The notes beneath the pieces were generated by a model. That model was not told where the DNA came from. It saw nothing but the letters and a program-made list of their open reading frames with translations, and made no database searches. From Gloeocapsopsis sp. IPPAS B-1203 (GTDB lineage Bacteria > Cyanobacteriota > Cyanobacteriia > Cyanobacteriales > Chroococcidiopsidaceae): a stretch of 64,000 nucleotides of DNA. The translations under genes and the position numbers were made by a program. Shown here piece after piece: positions 53,654-61,735 of this stretch (position 1 is its first letter; every line of letters starts with the position of its first letter). The stretch lies in assembly GCF_002749975.1 (NCBI RefSeq), contig NZ_PEIG01000022.1, forward strand, positions 16,535 through 80,534. The letters run 5' to 3'.

Positions 53654-54808
53654 GTGCTAATTGGATTATTTGACGGCTTGTTTAATGGCATTAGTATTGG
53701 TGCTGTATTGTTGATTGCAGCGCTAGGACTAGCAATTGTATTTGGGCTAATGGGCGTGATCAATTTGGCGCATGGTGAATTGATGATGCTAGGTGCCTAT
53801 ACTACGTTCGTCGTGCAGAATGTTTTTAGGCAATTTGGCGAACCTTTTTTTGAGATTTACATCTTTTTTGCCTTAATTGCTGCATTCTTTGTGACTGCGG
53901 GGGTGGGATTAATTCTCGAACGAGGAGTGATTCGCTATCTTTACGGGCGTCCTTTAGAAACCCTGCTTGCTACTTGGGGCGTTAGTTTGATTTTGCAGCA
54001 GTTTGTGCGCAGTGTAAACTGGGTTTTGGTCATTGGTTTAGCAGTATTTTGTATCTTGTTTTTTGGTGGTTTGTGGGTTTTAAATCGCCGTCAAAGTGCT
54101 TTTCATAAATGGGCGATCGCCGCATTGTTACCGTTATCTTTAGGAATTGCGATCGCTGCTGGGAGATTTTTAGCCGATACCTATCAGCTAGCAGTGACTA
54201 GACCTTGGTTTGGCGCACAAAACGTCGATGTCTCTGCACCAAGGTGGCTGCGTGGCGGTTTACCGTTAGGCAATTTCCAATTACCTTATGCAAGACTATT
54301 CATCATTGCATTAACAATCGTCTGCGTTGCTGGACTTTACTACTTCTTACAGCGATCGCCCTGGGGATTACGCATTCGCGCTGTCACTCAAAATCGCAGT
54401 ATGAGTTCGTGTTTGGGAATTCCTACCCAAAAAGTCGATGCCCTCACATTTGCCTTAGGTTCGGGTCTAGCTGGTGTTGCGGGGTGTGCAATCAGCTATC
54501 TCGGTTCCGTAGGACCAAATACTGGACAAAACTACATCGTTGATACCTTTATGGTTGTCGTTGTTGGTGGTGTCGGTAAGTTAGTAGGTACAATTGTTGC
54601 TGCCTTAGCAATTGGTACTGTAAACTATCTCGTCGGTTCAGGTACGTTGGCACTTCTATTTACCCCCATTCAGCCACTTGCTGATTTCTTTACCTTTTTT
54701 GCAACCACAAGCATGGCAAAGGTGATGGTCTTTGCTTTAATTATTGCCTTTTTACAAGTGCGTCCTGGCGGTATATTCCCTCAAAAAGGGCGTACTGTTG
54801 ATGCTTAA
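53654..54808 (+). CDS. urtB: Urea ABC transporter, permease UrtB
   Basis: 384 residues, GTG start with AGGAGG 7 nt upstream. Branched-chain-type permease with about eight to ten helices: ALGLAIVFGLMGVINLAHGE, GAYTTFVVQNVF, LETLLATWGVSLILQQFVR, and the cytoplasmic coupling region RAVTQNRSMSSCLGIPTQKV followed by FALGSGLAGVAGC. An insert of about 70 residues between two core segments (RRQSAFHKWAIAALLPLSLG) makes it longer than LivH. It forms the urea channel with UrtC. Confidence 0.95.
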   Translation: MLIGLFDGLFNGISIGAVLLIAALGLAIVFGLMGVINLAHGELMMLGAYTTFVVQNVFRQFGEPFFEIYIFFALIAAFFVTAGVGLILERGVIRYLYGRPLETLLATWGVSLILQQFVRSVNWVLVIGLAVFCILFFGGLWVLNRRQSAFHKWAIAALLPLSLGIAIAAGRFLADTYQLAVTRPWFGAQNVDVSAPRWLRGGLPLGNFQLPYARLFIIALTIVCVAGLYYFLQRSPWGLRIRAVTQNRSMSSCLGIPTQKVDALTFALGSGLAGVAGCAISYLGSVGPNTGQNYIVDTFMVVVVGGVGKLVGTIVAALAIGTVNYLVGSGTLALLFTPIQPLADFFTFFATTSMAKVMVFALIIAFLQVRPGGIFPQKGRTVDA

Positions 54809-54883
54809 ACAGGGGCGTTAGCAAAGCGGGACAAAGTCTGGAGTGAGGGGAAAAGGAAATAAGGAAATTAAGGAGAGGTAGCA

Positions 54884-56038
54884 GTGGATGCAGTTTCACG
54901 CCTTGGGGCTAGAGGTAAGCGACAGACATTGTGGATAGAGGTAGGAATTGTACTTGCGATCGCATTGTTTTTAATTCTTGTAATGCCTGCGGTATTGAGT
55001 AATTTTCGTCTTAACTTGCTGGGGCGATTTTTATCATTAGCAATTGTTGCTTTAGGAATTGATTTAATCTGGGGATACACTGGCTTATTAAGTTTAGGTC
55101 ACGGCATTTTCTTTGCATTAGGTGGATATGCGATCGCCATGCATATCAAACTCGAAGATGCTGATGGTGGATTGCCAGACTTTATGAGTTTATATGGCGG
55201 TACGGAATTACCCTGGTTTTGGGAACCTTTTTATTCTTTCCCTTTTGCAACTTTTGCTGTTGTGACTATTCCAGCACTTCTTGCTGGAGTTCTTGGGTAT
55301 TTAGTCTTTCGCAATCGCATCAAAGGTGTTTATTTTTCTATCCTTACCCAAGCAGCAACCATTGTCTTTTTTAACTTTTTTAATGGACAGCAAAAATTAT
55401 TTAACGGTACCAATGGTTTAACGAATTTTCAAACACTGTTAGGCACATCAGTTAACACTCAATCAACACAATTTGTTTTTTATAGCCTGACAATTGTTCT
55501 CCTTGCTGGTGCTTACGCCCTTTGTCGTTGGTTAACAAGCGGACGCTTTGGACGCTTACTCATGGCAATTCGCGATGATGAAAGTCGCGTACGGTTTTCA
55601 GGATACAATCCCACAGAATTTAAAGTCCTTGTTTTCGCCGTTTCTGGTGCACTAGCAGGTATTGCCGGAGCAATGTACACTCTCCAAAGTGGTTCTGTGT
55701 CGCCTAGATTAATGGATGTTGCTTTCTCGATTGAAATGGTAATTTGGGTAGCTATTGGTGGCAGAGGAACACTTGTTGGAGCAATTTTAGGCGCACTATT
55801 AGTTAACTACGCGCGGAGTTTCTTAAGCGAACAATTTGCTGAAATTTGGTTATTTTTCCAAGGCGCACTATTTTTAATTGTTGTCACAGTTCTACCAGAT
55901 GGAATTGTTGGTTGGCTAAAAAGTCAAGGAATTCAAAATCTAGGACGACGCAAGCAATCTTTCACTTACCCTAGCTTAGAAGAAGATCCTGAAGTTCAGC
56001 AGGAAAGAAAAGAAATAGGGGTGAGGAGTGAGGAGTGA
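54884..56038 (+). CDS. urtC: Urea ABC transporter, permease UrtC
   Basis: 384 residues, GTG start with AGGAGAGG upstream. LivM-type permease: LGIDLIWGYTGLLSLGHGIF, FALGGYAIAMHIKL, coupling region LLMAIRDDESRVRFSGYNPT, FKVLVFAVSGALAGIAGAMY, and VIWVAIGGRGTLVGAILGAL. The final residues GVRSEE are encoded by a GTGAGGA heptamer repeat (56021-56041), so the natural C-terminus has been extended by repeat DNA. It pairs with UrtB. Confidence 0.95.
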   Translation: MDAVSRLGARGKRQTLWIEVGIVLAIALFLILVMPAVLSNFRLNLLGRFLSLAIVALGIDLIWGYTGLLSLGHGIFFALGGYAIAMHIKLEDADGGLPDFMSLYGGTELPWFWEPFYSFPFATFAVVTIPALLAGVLGYLVFRNRIKGVYFSILTQAATIVFFNFFNGQQKLFNGTNGLTNFQTLLGTSVNTQSTQFVFYSLTIVLLAGAYALCRWLTSGRFGRLLMAIRDDESRVRFSGYNPTEFKVLVFAVSGALAGIAGAMYTLQSGSVSPRLMDVAFSIEMVIWVAIGGRGTLVGAILGALLVNYARSFLSEQFAEIWLFFQGALFLIVVTVLPDGIVGWLKSQGIQNLGRRKQSFTYPSLEEDPEVQQERKEIGVRSEE

Positions 56039-56159
56039 GGGAAGTTTGTTGTAGCCTCTTTATAAAGAGTTAGATATCAAGTTCATTATTAAAATATTTC
56101 TAATTAAGTGGAGGATTTTCAATCTACAAGCTGAAATTTATAATTGTTGCAGGAGCATT

Positions 56160-56957
56160 ATGCCAGAAAAAATTTTAGAAATTGAAGATGTAACAGTTAG
56201 CTTTGATGGTTTCAAAGCCTTAAACGATCTTAACTTCAACTTAGATGTCGGCGAACTAAGAGTTATTATCGGTCCAAATGGAGCCGGAAAAACGACATTT
56301 TTAGATGTCATTACAGGCAAAACTAAACCAACAAAAGGAAGAGTTTTATTCAAAGGACGCAACTTGCGATCGCTCAGCGAACATCAAATTGCTAGACTTG
56401 GAATCGGTCGTAAGTTTCAAACTCCACGTGTCTACCTCAATTTAACACCAAGAGAAAATCTTGAACTGACCAGCAACCGCACCAAAAATGTTTGGTCAAC
56501 TTTAGTAGGTAAACCAAAAAGTGCTGAACGTAACTCAATAGCAGGTTTACTCGAAACGATTGGTTTAAGTTCTCGCGCTGATATTCTCGCAGGCTTACTC
56601 TCACATGGCGAAAAACAGCGATTAGAAATTGGGATGCTAGTTGCGCAATCTCCCGATCTACTCCTCGTAGATGAACCTGTTGCAGGGTTAACAGACGAAG
56701 AAACCGAAAATATTGGCGACTTGTTACTTGCTTTAGCTGAAAGTCATTCGATTTTGGTGATTGAACATGATATGGAGTTCGTTCGCCAAATTGCGCGAAA
56801 AGTCACTGTTCTGCATCAAGGTTCAGTACTGTGTGAAGGAAATATCGATCAAGTCCAAAACGATCCTAAAGTTATTGAAGTGTATTTAGGACAACCAATG
56901 GATGATGCACATACAACTCATTCACTCGCACTCGAAACTTCAGGATCAGAACTGTAA
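56160..56957 (+). CDS. urtD: Urea ABC transporter, ATP-binding protein UrtD
   Basis: 265 residues. Walker A GPNGAGKTTFLDVITGKTKP, signature region LLSHGEKQRLEIGMLVAQ, Walker B LLLVDEPVAGLTDEE and H-loop VIEHDMEFVRQIA. The LSHGEKQ signature variant and the DVITGKTKPTKG segment identify the UrtD/LivG group. It drives urea import together with UrtE. About 120 bp of non-coding DNA separates it from urtC; a ribosome-binding site (AGGAG) precedes the ATG. Confidence 0.95.
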   Translation: MPEKILEIEDVTVSFDGFKALNDLNFNLDVGELRVIIGPNGAGKTTFLDVITGKTKPTKGRVLFKGRNLRSLSEHQIARLGIGRKFQTPRVYLNLTPRENLELTSNRTKNVWSTLVGKPKSAERNSIAGLLETIGLSSRADILAGLLSHGEKQRLEIGMLVAQSPDLLLVDEPVAGLTDEETENIGDLLLALAESHSILVIEHDMEFVRQIARKVTVLHQGSVLCEGNIDQVQNDPKVIEVYLGQPMDDAHTTHSLALETSGSEL

Positions 56958-56984
56958 GTTAACGTATTCAATAAAATAGAAAAT

Positions 56985-57740
56985 ATGAGTTACACTCGTG
57001 ATGCGATCGCCCCAGATGCAACCGCAGTTAGTCAAGACAAAACGCTGCAAGTCTCCGATCTTAATGTTTACTACGGCGAAAGTCATATTCTCCGCAATGT
57101 CGATTTAAGTGTTCCCGCAGGACAAATGGTGTGTCTCATTGGACGCAATGGTGTTGGCAAGACAACACTCCTAAAGTCAATTATGGGGTTAATTCGTCCT
57201 CGTAGTGGTGCGATCGCCTTTGATGGTGCAGTCATTAACTCAAAAACTCCCGATCAACGTGCCAAGTTAGGAATTGGTTATGTTCCGCAAGGAAGAGAAA
57301 TTATCCCTCGCTTAACTGTAAAAGAAAATCTACTCCTCGGACTCGAAGCACGACGCAATAGCAAACATAGTAAGGAAATTGCCGCAGAAATTTTTGAACT
57401 GTTTCCCGTACTGAAAACAATGCTATCGCGCATGGGTGGTGATTTGAGTGGCGGACAACAACAACAACTCGCGATCGCGCGGGCTTTGATGGGACAACCA
57501 CGATTACTTGTCTTAGATGAACCCACCGAAGGTATTCAACCATCAATTATTTTAGAGATCGAAGCTGCTGTGCGGCGAATTATTGCTACTACAGGAATTT
57601 CAGTATTGTTAGTTGAACAACATCTTCATTTTGTTCGTCAAGCAGATTACTACTATGCAATGCAAAAAGGCGGTATTGTTGCTTCTGGCAGTACCAGTGA
57701 ATTAAGTCAAGATGTCATTCAAAGATTCTTGGCTGTCTGA
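56985..57740 (+). CDS. urtE: Urea ABC transporter, ATP-binding protein UrtE
   Basis: 251 residues. LivF-type ATPase: LNVYYGESHILRNVDLSVPA, Walker A GRNGVGKTTLLKSIMGLIRP, GYVPQGREIIPRLTVKENL, signature LSGGQQQQLAIARALMG, Walker B LLVLDEPTEGIQPS and H-loop LLVEQHLHFV. It closes the urtABCDE operon, 27 bp after urtD. The first 20 residues are a variable extension. Confidence 0.95.
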   Translation: MSYTRDAIAPDATAVSQDKTLQVSDLNVYYGESHILRNVDLSVPAGQMVCLIGRNGVGKTTLLKSIMGLIRPRSGAIAFDGAVINSKTPDQRAKLGIGYVPQGREIIPRLTVKENLLLGLEARRNSKHSKEIAAEIFELFPVLKTMLSRMGGDLSGGQQQQLAIARALMGQPRLLVLDEPTEGIQPSIILEIEAAVRRIIATTGISVLLVEQHLHFVRQADYYYAMQKGGIVASGSTSELSQDVIQRFLAV

Positions 57741-57839
57741 ATTTTATTTATTAGCATCAGTTAGTCAAATCTAATTAAAGTAGTTTAATTAGATAAATTA
57801 AACTCTCTTTTTTACTTGGTAGCGATCGCGCAATAAAAA

Positions 57840-57912
57840 ATCCTGGAATGAGCTTATACATGTAGCCAGAAGTAGGGTGACACCCAGTAGCTCAAGTATA
57901 AATTTCCAGGAT
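57840..57912 (+). promoter_or_regulatory. Structured RNA element with sequestered ribosome-binding site
   Basis: ATCCTGGAA (57840-57848) pairs perfectly with TTCCAGGAT (57904-57912). Inside, GAGC (57850-57853) can pair with GCTC (57889-57892), and GGG-TGACA-CCC forms a further small stem next to GAAGTAGGG. The right arm of the outer stem contains AGGA, the only ribosome-binding site in front of the ATG at 57919. Closed stem would block translation of the 21-codon ORF. The GAAGTAGG box recalls glnA/Downstream-peptide glutamine aptamers, but their CGTTC and GGAACG boxes are missing. Confidence 0.5.
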
Positions 57913-57918
57913 GTGAAT

Positions 57919-57984
57919 ATGCGTTGCGATTTGTTTTTCCTGCTATTAGCCATGTTAATTGCTTGTAAACAAATCAACTTCTAA
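57919..57984 (+). CDS. 21-residue hydrophobic peptide downstream of the structured element
   Basis: ATG at 57919, TAA at 57982-57984. The peptide is MRCDLFFLLLAMLIACKQIN plus Phe: a charged start, a hydrophobic core and two Cys. The Shine-Dalgarno AGGA lies 7 nt upstream inside the right arm of a 9-bp stem. Small enough to be chance, but the combination of position and structure supports a translated leader peptide. It lies 180 bp after urtE and could be in the same transcript. Confidence 0.35.
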   Translation: MRCDLFFLLLAMLIACKQINF

Positions 57985-58252
57985 CTAAAGAATAATTTTA
58001 TAATAAAGCCTCTGTGTATTCTTTATCACATTTTGTTCTCGCTATTTTTAGGATCTTCAAAGCAATTCTTTAATAGACTTCTGTACCAACTATCTTGTAA
58101 TTATTTGTATTCTCAGACACAGATATCTATCTATCAGATATTTAACTATAGTGACACTTGCCAAAAACAAATTATTGAACTAAGGAAAGATTAATAACGC
58201 TTGCTAAAGCAGCATCATCAAGGTAAAGCACTGTATAGGAATAAATTAAATA
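57985..58252. other. AT-rich intergenic region
   Basis: No gene, repeat or RNA recognised between the small peptide ORF and the next small membrane protein. Confidence 0.4.
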
Positions 58253-58435
58253 ATGTCACTATTAGACTATTTAGTTGTCATTACACTATTGTTGACTTTA
58301 TTTCCTTTAGCAATAACTCAAATGAAATCTGCGTTAGTACAAGAAGACATTCAAACTTTTTCCGTATGGGTCTTTGTAACTTGTTTTCTTGCAGGCTTAC
58401 CATTCATGGTTATGACCTTGGCAACAGCAACCTAA
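58253..58435 (+). CDS. Small hydrophobic membrane protein
   Basis: 60 residues with two hydrophobic segments (LLDYLVVITLLLTLFPLAIT and WVFVTCFLAGLPFMVMTLAT) separated by a polar stretch KSALVQEDIQT. AGGA lies about 14 nt before the ATG. This is a plausible two-helix membrane protein; I do not recognise a family. It lies upstream of the M16 peptidase gene on the same strand. Confidence 0.5.
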   Translation: MSLLDYLVVITLLLTLFPLAITQMKSALVQEDIQTFSVWVFVTCFLAGLPFMVMTLATAT

Positions 58436-58525
58436 AAATTACGTATACTTATTCAAGATATCACTCAATCTGATGCTGCTAAGTGGGTAAGATATAGAAG
58501 TACTGACCCCCCTGAAGTAGCACAA

Positions 58526-59800
58526 ATGACTTCTACTGTTTTGATTCCACGGTTAAACGCTCCGACATTGCGTCGATTACCCAATGGTCTGACGATCATA
58601 GCAGAGCAAATGCCGATAGAAGCCGTTAATCTTAGCTTGTGGGTCAATGTTGGTTCTGCGGTAGAATCAGATGCAATCAATGGTATGGCTCATTTCCTAG
58701 AGCACATGGTGTTTAAAGGTACACAACGCTTGTGTAGCGGTGAATTTGAGCGACTGATTGAAGAACGGGGTGCAGTCACAAATGCAGCAACAAGCCAAGA
58801 CTATACTCATTACTACATCACAACAGCACCAAAAGATTTTGCTCAGTTAGCACCCCTTCAAATTGATGTTGTTCAAAATTGTATAATTCCTGATGACGGC
58901 TTTGAGAGAGAACGATTAGTTGTTCTAGAAGAAATTCGCCGTTCTGATGATAATCCCCGCCGTCGGACGTTTCAACGTGCTATGCAAACAGCATTTGAGT
59001 GCTTACCATATCGTCGTCCTGTTATTGGTCCAGCAGAAGTTATTTCTCAGTTAACACCCCAGCAGATGCGCGACTTTCATCAGACATGGTACCAACCACG
59101 CTCAATGACAGCAGTTGCAGTCGGTAATTTACCTGTAGAAAAACTGATTGAAGTGATTAGTGATAGTGTCCAAACAAACACTTCACAATCCATACCTCAG
59201 AAATATAGCCCTACAAATACTTCTGAGTCACCCTTTACAGAAATCGTCCGCCATGAATATGTAGATGAAAGTTTGCAGCAAGCACGCTTAGTTATGGTAT
59301 GGCGAGTTCCAGGTTTGATACAAATGGAGCAAACTTATGCTTTGGATGTACTAGCGGCAATTTTAGGACACGGTCGCACTTCACGGCTAGTGCGCGAACT
59401 AAGAGAAGAGAAAGGATTAGTTTCTCAGATATCTGTCAGTAACATGACGCAACAACTTCAGGGCGTCTTTTATATCTCTGCTGCACTACCTATAGAAAAT
59501 ATCCCTGTTGTGGAAGCAGCGATCGCCCAACACATTCAAACAATTCAAACTCAACCTGTCCAAGAATCAGAAATTGCCCGCATTCGTACTCAAGTTGCAA
59601 ATCGCTTTATTTTCGGCAACGAAACCCCCAGCGATCGCGCTAGTCTCTATGGCTACTATCACTCGATGGTTGGCGATTTAGAGCCTGCTTTTGAGTATCC
59701 AACTAAAATTCAAAGAGTAGATGCTACTGATATAGTTGCTGCAGCGCAACAGCATCTATCAGCAAATGCTTATGGAGTTGTTATTCACAAACCAGCATGA
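58526..59800 (+). CDS. M16-family zinc metallopeptidase
   Basis: 424 residues. The inverted zinc motif HFLEH is in NGMAHFLEHMVFKGT (about residues 55-59) with the downstream Glu in ERERLVVLEEIRR (about 135). SAVESDAINGMAHF, NAATSQDYTHYYITT and the C-terminal half with GRTSRLVRELREEKGLVSQI are typical of bacterial pitrilysin/processing-peptidase-like proteins. No signal peptide. It degrades or processes peptides, substrate unknown. Its stop overlaps the start of the kinase-like gene by 4 nt (ATGA), so they are coupled. Confidence 0.92.
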   Translation: MTSTVLIPRLNAPTLRRLPNGLTIIAEQMPIEAVNLSLWVNVGSAVESDAINGMAHFLEHMVFKGTQRLCSGEFERLIEERGAVTNAATSQDYTHYYITTAPKDFAQLAPLQIDVVQNCIIPDDGFERERLVVLEEIRRSDDNPRRRTFQRAMQTAFECLPYRRPVIGPAEVISQLTPQQMRDFHQTWYQPRSMTAVAVGNLPVEKLIEVISDSVQTNTSQSIPQKYSPTNTSESPFTEIVRHEYVDESLQQARLVMVWRVPGLIQMEQTYALDVLAAILGHGRTSRLVRELREEKGLVSQISVSNMTQQLQGVFYISAALPIENIPVVEAAIAQHIQTIQTQPVQESEIARIRTQVANRFIFGNETPSDRASLYGYYHSMVGDLEPAFEYPTKIQRVDATDIVAAAQQHLSANAYGVVIHKPA

Positions 59801-60672
59801 ATTGGTTAGAAATTGCCCAGAATATAAGCAGAGTAACGGGAAAAGCATTTCTTGTCAATCAAACACGCTCAGTAAGTGGTGGCTGTATTAACCAAGGTTA
59901 TGCCATTAGTAGCGATACTGATACTTACTTTGTCAAGCTCAATTCCCCTTCTCAAGTTGCCATGTTCGAGGCAGAAGCTCTAGGATTGCAACAAATGCTT
60001 GCAACTAATACTATTCGAGTGCCTCAACCGATTTGTTGGGGAATTGCAGAAAATTCGTGTTATCTCGTTTTAGAGTGGATTGACCTTGGTCGAGGTAATA
60101 ACTCAACCTGGGAAGACATGGGGCGACATCTGGCAAAGATGCACAAAATACAGCAGTTGTCAAGAAAGGCTGCCTTTGGTTGGAATATCAATAACACCAT
60201 CGGTTCAACACCCCAAATCAACGATTGGACAACTGATTGGGCAGAGTTTTTTGCGAAACACCGTTTAGGATATCAGTTCAAATTAGCGAATCGACGCGGC
60301 GGACACTTCCCACAGCAGCAAGCATTACTAACCGCTATTCCAGAGTTATTAACGCATCAACCGCAACCGTCCTTAGTTCACGGAGATTTATGGGGAGGTA
60401 ACGCAGCGTGTACAACAACAGGAGAACCAATTATATTTGATCCGGCAACTTATATTGGCGATCGCGAAGTTGATATTGCTATGACAGAGTTGTTTGGTGG
60501 TTTCCCAGCTGCTTTTTATCAGGGATACAATGCAGTTTTTCCTTTAGAGCAAGGTTACGAAAAACGTAAAACTTTGTATAATCTCTACCACATCTTGAAT
60601 CATTACAATCTCTTTGGGGGTAGCTACAGTGCACAGGCTAACCGCATGATTGCTCAAATTTTAAGCAGCTAA
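59797..60672 (+). CDS. Fructosamine kinase family protein
   Basis: 291 residues of aminoglycoside-phosphotransferase-like fold, FN3K subgroup: RSVSGGCINQGYAISSDTDT, YFVKLNSPSQVAMFEAEALG (nucleotide Lys and Glu), catalytic LVHGDLWGGNAACT (Asp near 196), and IIFDPATYIGDREVDIAMTE (metal Asp). The family phosphorylates ketosamines on glycated proteins so that the sugar falls off, a repair reaction. It overlaps the M16 peptidase by 4 nt and both may serve protein quality control, which is inference. Confidence 0.92.
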   Translation: MNWLEIAQNISRVTGKAFLVNQTRSVSGGCINQGYAISSDTDTYFVKLNSPSQVAMFEAEALGLQQMLATNTIRVPQPICWGIAENSCYLVLEWIDLGRGNNSTWEDMGRHLAKMHKIQQLSRKAAFGWNINNTIGSTPQINDWTTDWAEFFAKHRLGYQFKLANRRGGHFPQQQALLTAIPELLTHQPQPSLVHGDLWGGNAACTTTGEPIIFDPATYIGDREVDIAMTELFGGFPAAFYQGYNAVFPLEQGYEKRKTLYNLYHILNHYNLFGGSYSAQANRMIAQILSS

Positions 60673-60716
60673 GGTCAGAGTTTTGAGTGTTGAACTGTTA
60701 ATAAATATTTTTCTCA

Positions 60717-60758
60717 TTACCAATTACCAGTTACCAATTACCAATTACCAATTACGCA
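60717..60758. repeat. Heptanucleotide short tandem repeat (STRR)
   Basis: TTACCAA, TTACCAG, TTACCAA, TTACCAA, TTACCAA, TTACGCA: the cleanest period-7 array in the window, 40 bp upstream of the sugar-permease gene. Confidence 0.9.
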
Positions 60759-60798
60759 CAATAATCTGGTTAAATAGCCAGAGACAATATAAGTACTT

Positions 60799-61695
60799 AT
60801 GCAAAAATCAGTATCCGCAAACTGGGGGACAATTCAACATAAGTTGACTCCCTACTTGTTTTTGTTACCGGCTTTACTCATCTTGAGCTTGACTGTATTT
60901 TGGCCTGCACTTCAAGCATTTTATCTCAGCTTCACGCGCTACGAATACGATCTCACACAAGCACCACAGTGGGTAGGTTGGGAGAATTTTCAGCGGTTGT
61001 GGACTGATGCTGTATTTTGGCAGACGCTAGGCAATACTGTACTTTATCTTGTTTGCGTTGTACCAGTGTTAGCGATCGCACCTTTAGCACTGGCTATTTT
61101 GGTCAATCAAAAACTCTGGGGAATGCACTGGTTTAGAGCAGCATATTATACCCCAGTTGTCATTTCAATGGTTGTTGCCGGAATTGCTTGGCGGTGGATT
61201 TATGAAGGAAATGGACTACTCAATCAGATCATTCGGCAAATTGGTTTATCAGAAAAAGGTATTCCCTGGTTAACAAGTCCGCAGTGGGCACTATTTAGCG
61301 TCATGGCGGTTACTGTCTGGAAAGGACTAGGCTACTACATGGTCATTTATCTAGCTGGGTTACAAGCAATTCCCGCAGACTTGTACGAAGCTGCTGCGAT
61401 CGATGGTTCTGATGGTATTCGCAAGCACTGGGATATTACAGTACCTTTAATGCGACCATATCTTGTTTTAGTCGCAGTTATTTCGGCAATCTCTGCAACG
61501 AAAGTGTTTGAAGAAGTTTATATCATGACACAAGGTGGACCGCGCAACAGCTCAAAGACAATTGTTTATTATCTCTATGAGCAAGCTTTCCGTAACTTAG
61601 AAATGAGTTATGCTTGCACAATTGGACTAGTCCTGTTTTTAGGAATCTTAGTTCTATCCATTCTCAATCTAAAGTTAACAAACCAGCGAATCTAA
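60799..61695 (+). CDS. Sugar ABC transporter permease (MalF/UgpA type)
   Basis: 298 residues with six helices. It starts YLFLLPALLILSLTVFWPAL, and the cytoplasmic EAA loop for ATPase contact is LYEAAAIDGSDGIRKHWDIT (about residues 197-216), followed by TVPLMRPYLVLV. This is the MalF-like half of a carbohydrate importer (compare GgtC/UgpA). The usual partners (MalG-type permease, binding protein, ATPase) are not next to it; the next gene on the right is on the other strand. It must pair with components elsewhere. Confidence 0.9.
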   Translation: MQKSVSANWGTIQHKLTPYLFLLPALLILSLTVFWPALQAFYLSFTRYEYDLTQAPQWVGWENFQRLWTDAVFWQTLGNTVLYLVCVVPVLAIAPLALAILVNQKLWGMHWFRAAYYTPVVISMVVAGIAWRWIYEGNGLLNQIIRQIGLSEKGIPWLTSPQWALFSVMAVTVWKGLGYYMVIYLAGLQAIPADLYEAAAIDGSDGIRKHWDITVPLMRPYLVLVAVISAISATKVFEEVYIMTQGGPRNSSKTIVYYLYEQAFRNLEMSYACTIGLVLFLGILVLSILNLKLTNQRI

Positions 61696-61735
61696 AATAG
61701 CTAATTGCTAATTACTAATATGCTGTAACCTCTCA

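Noticed and set aside
57840..57912. Canonical glnA-type glutamine riboswitch
   Set aside because: The GAAGTAGG box and stem plan are similar but the conserved CGTTC and GGAACG segments are missing, so I report only an unclassified structured element.
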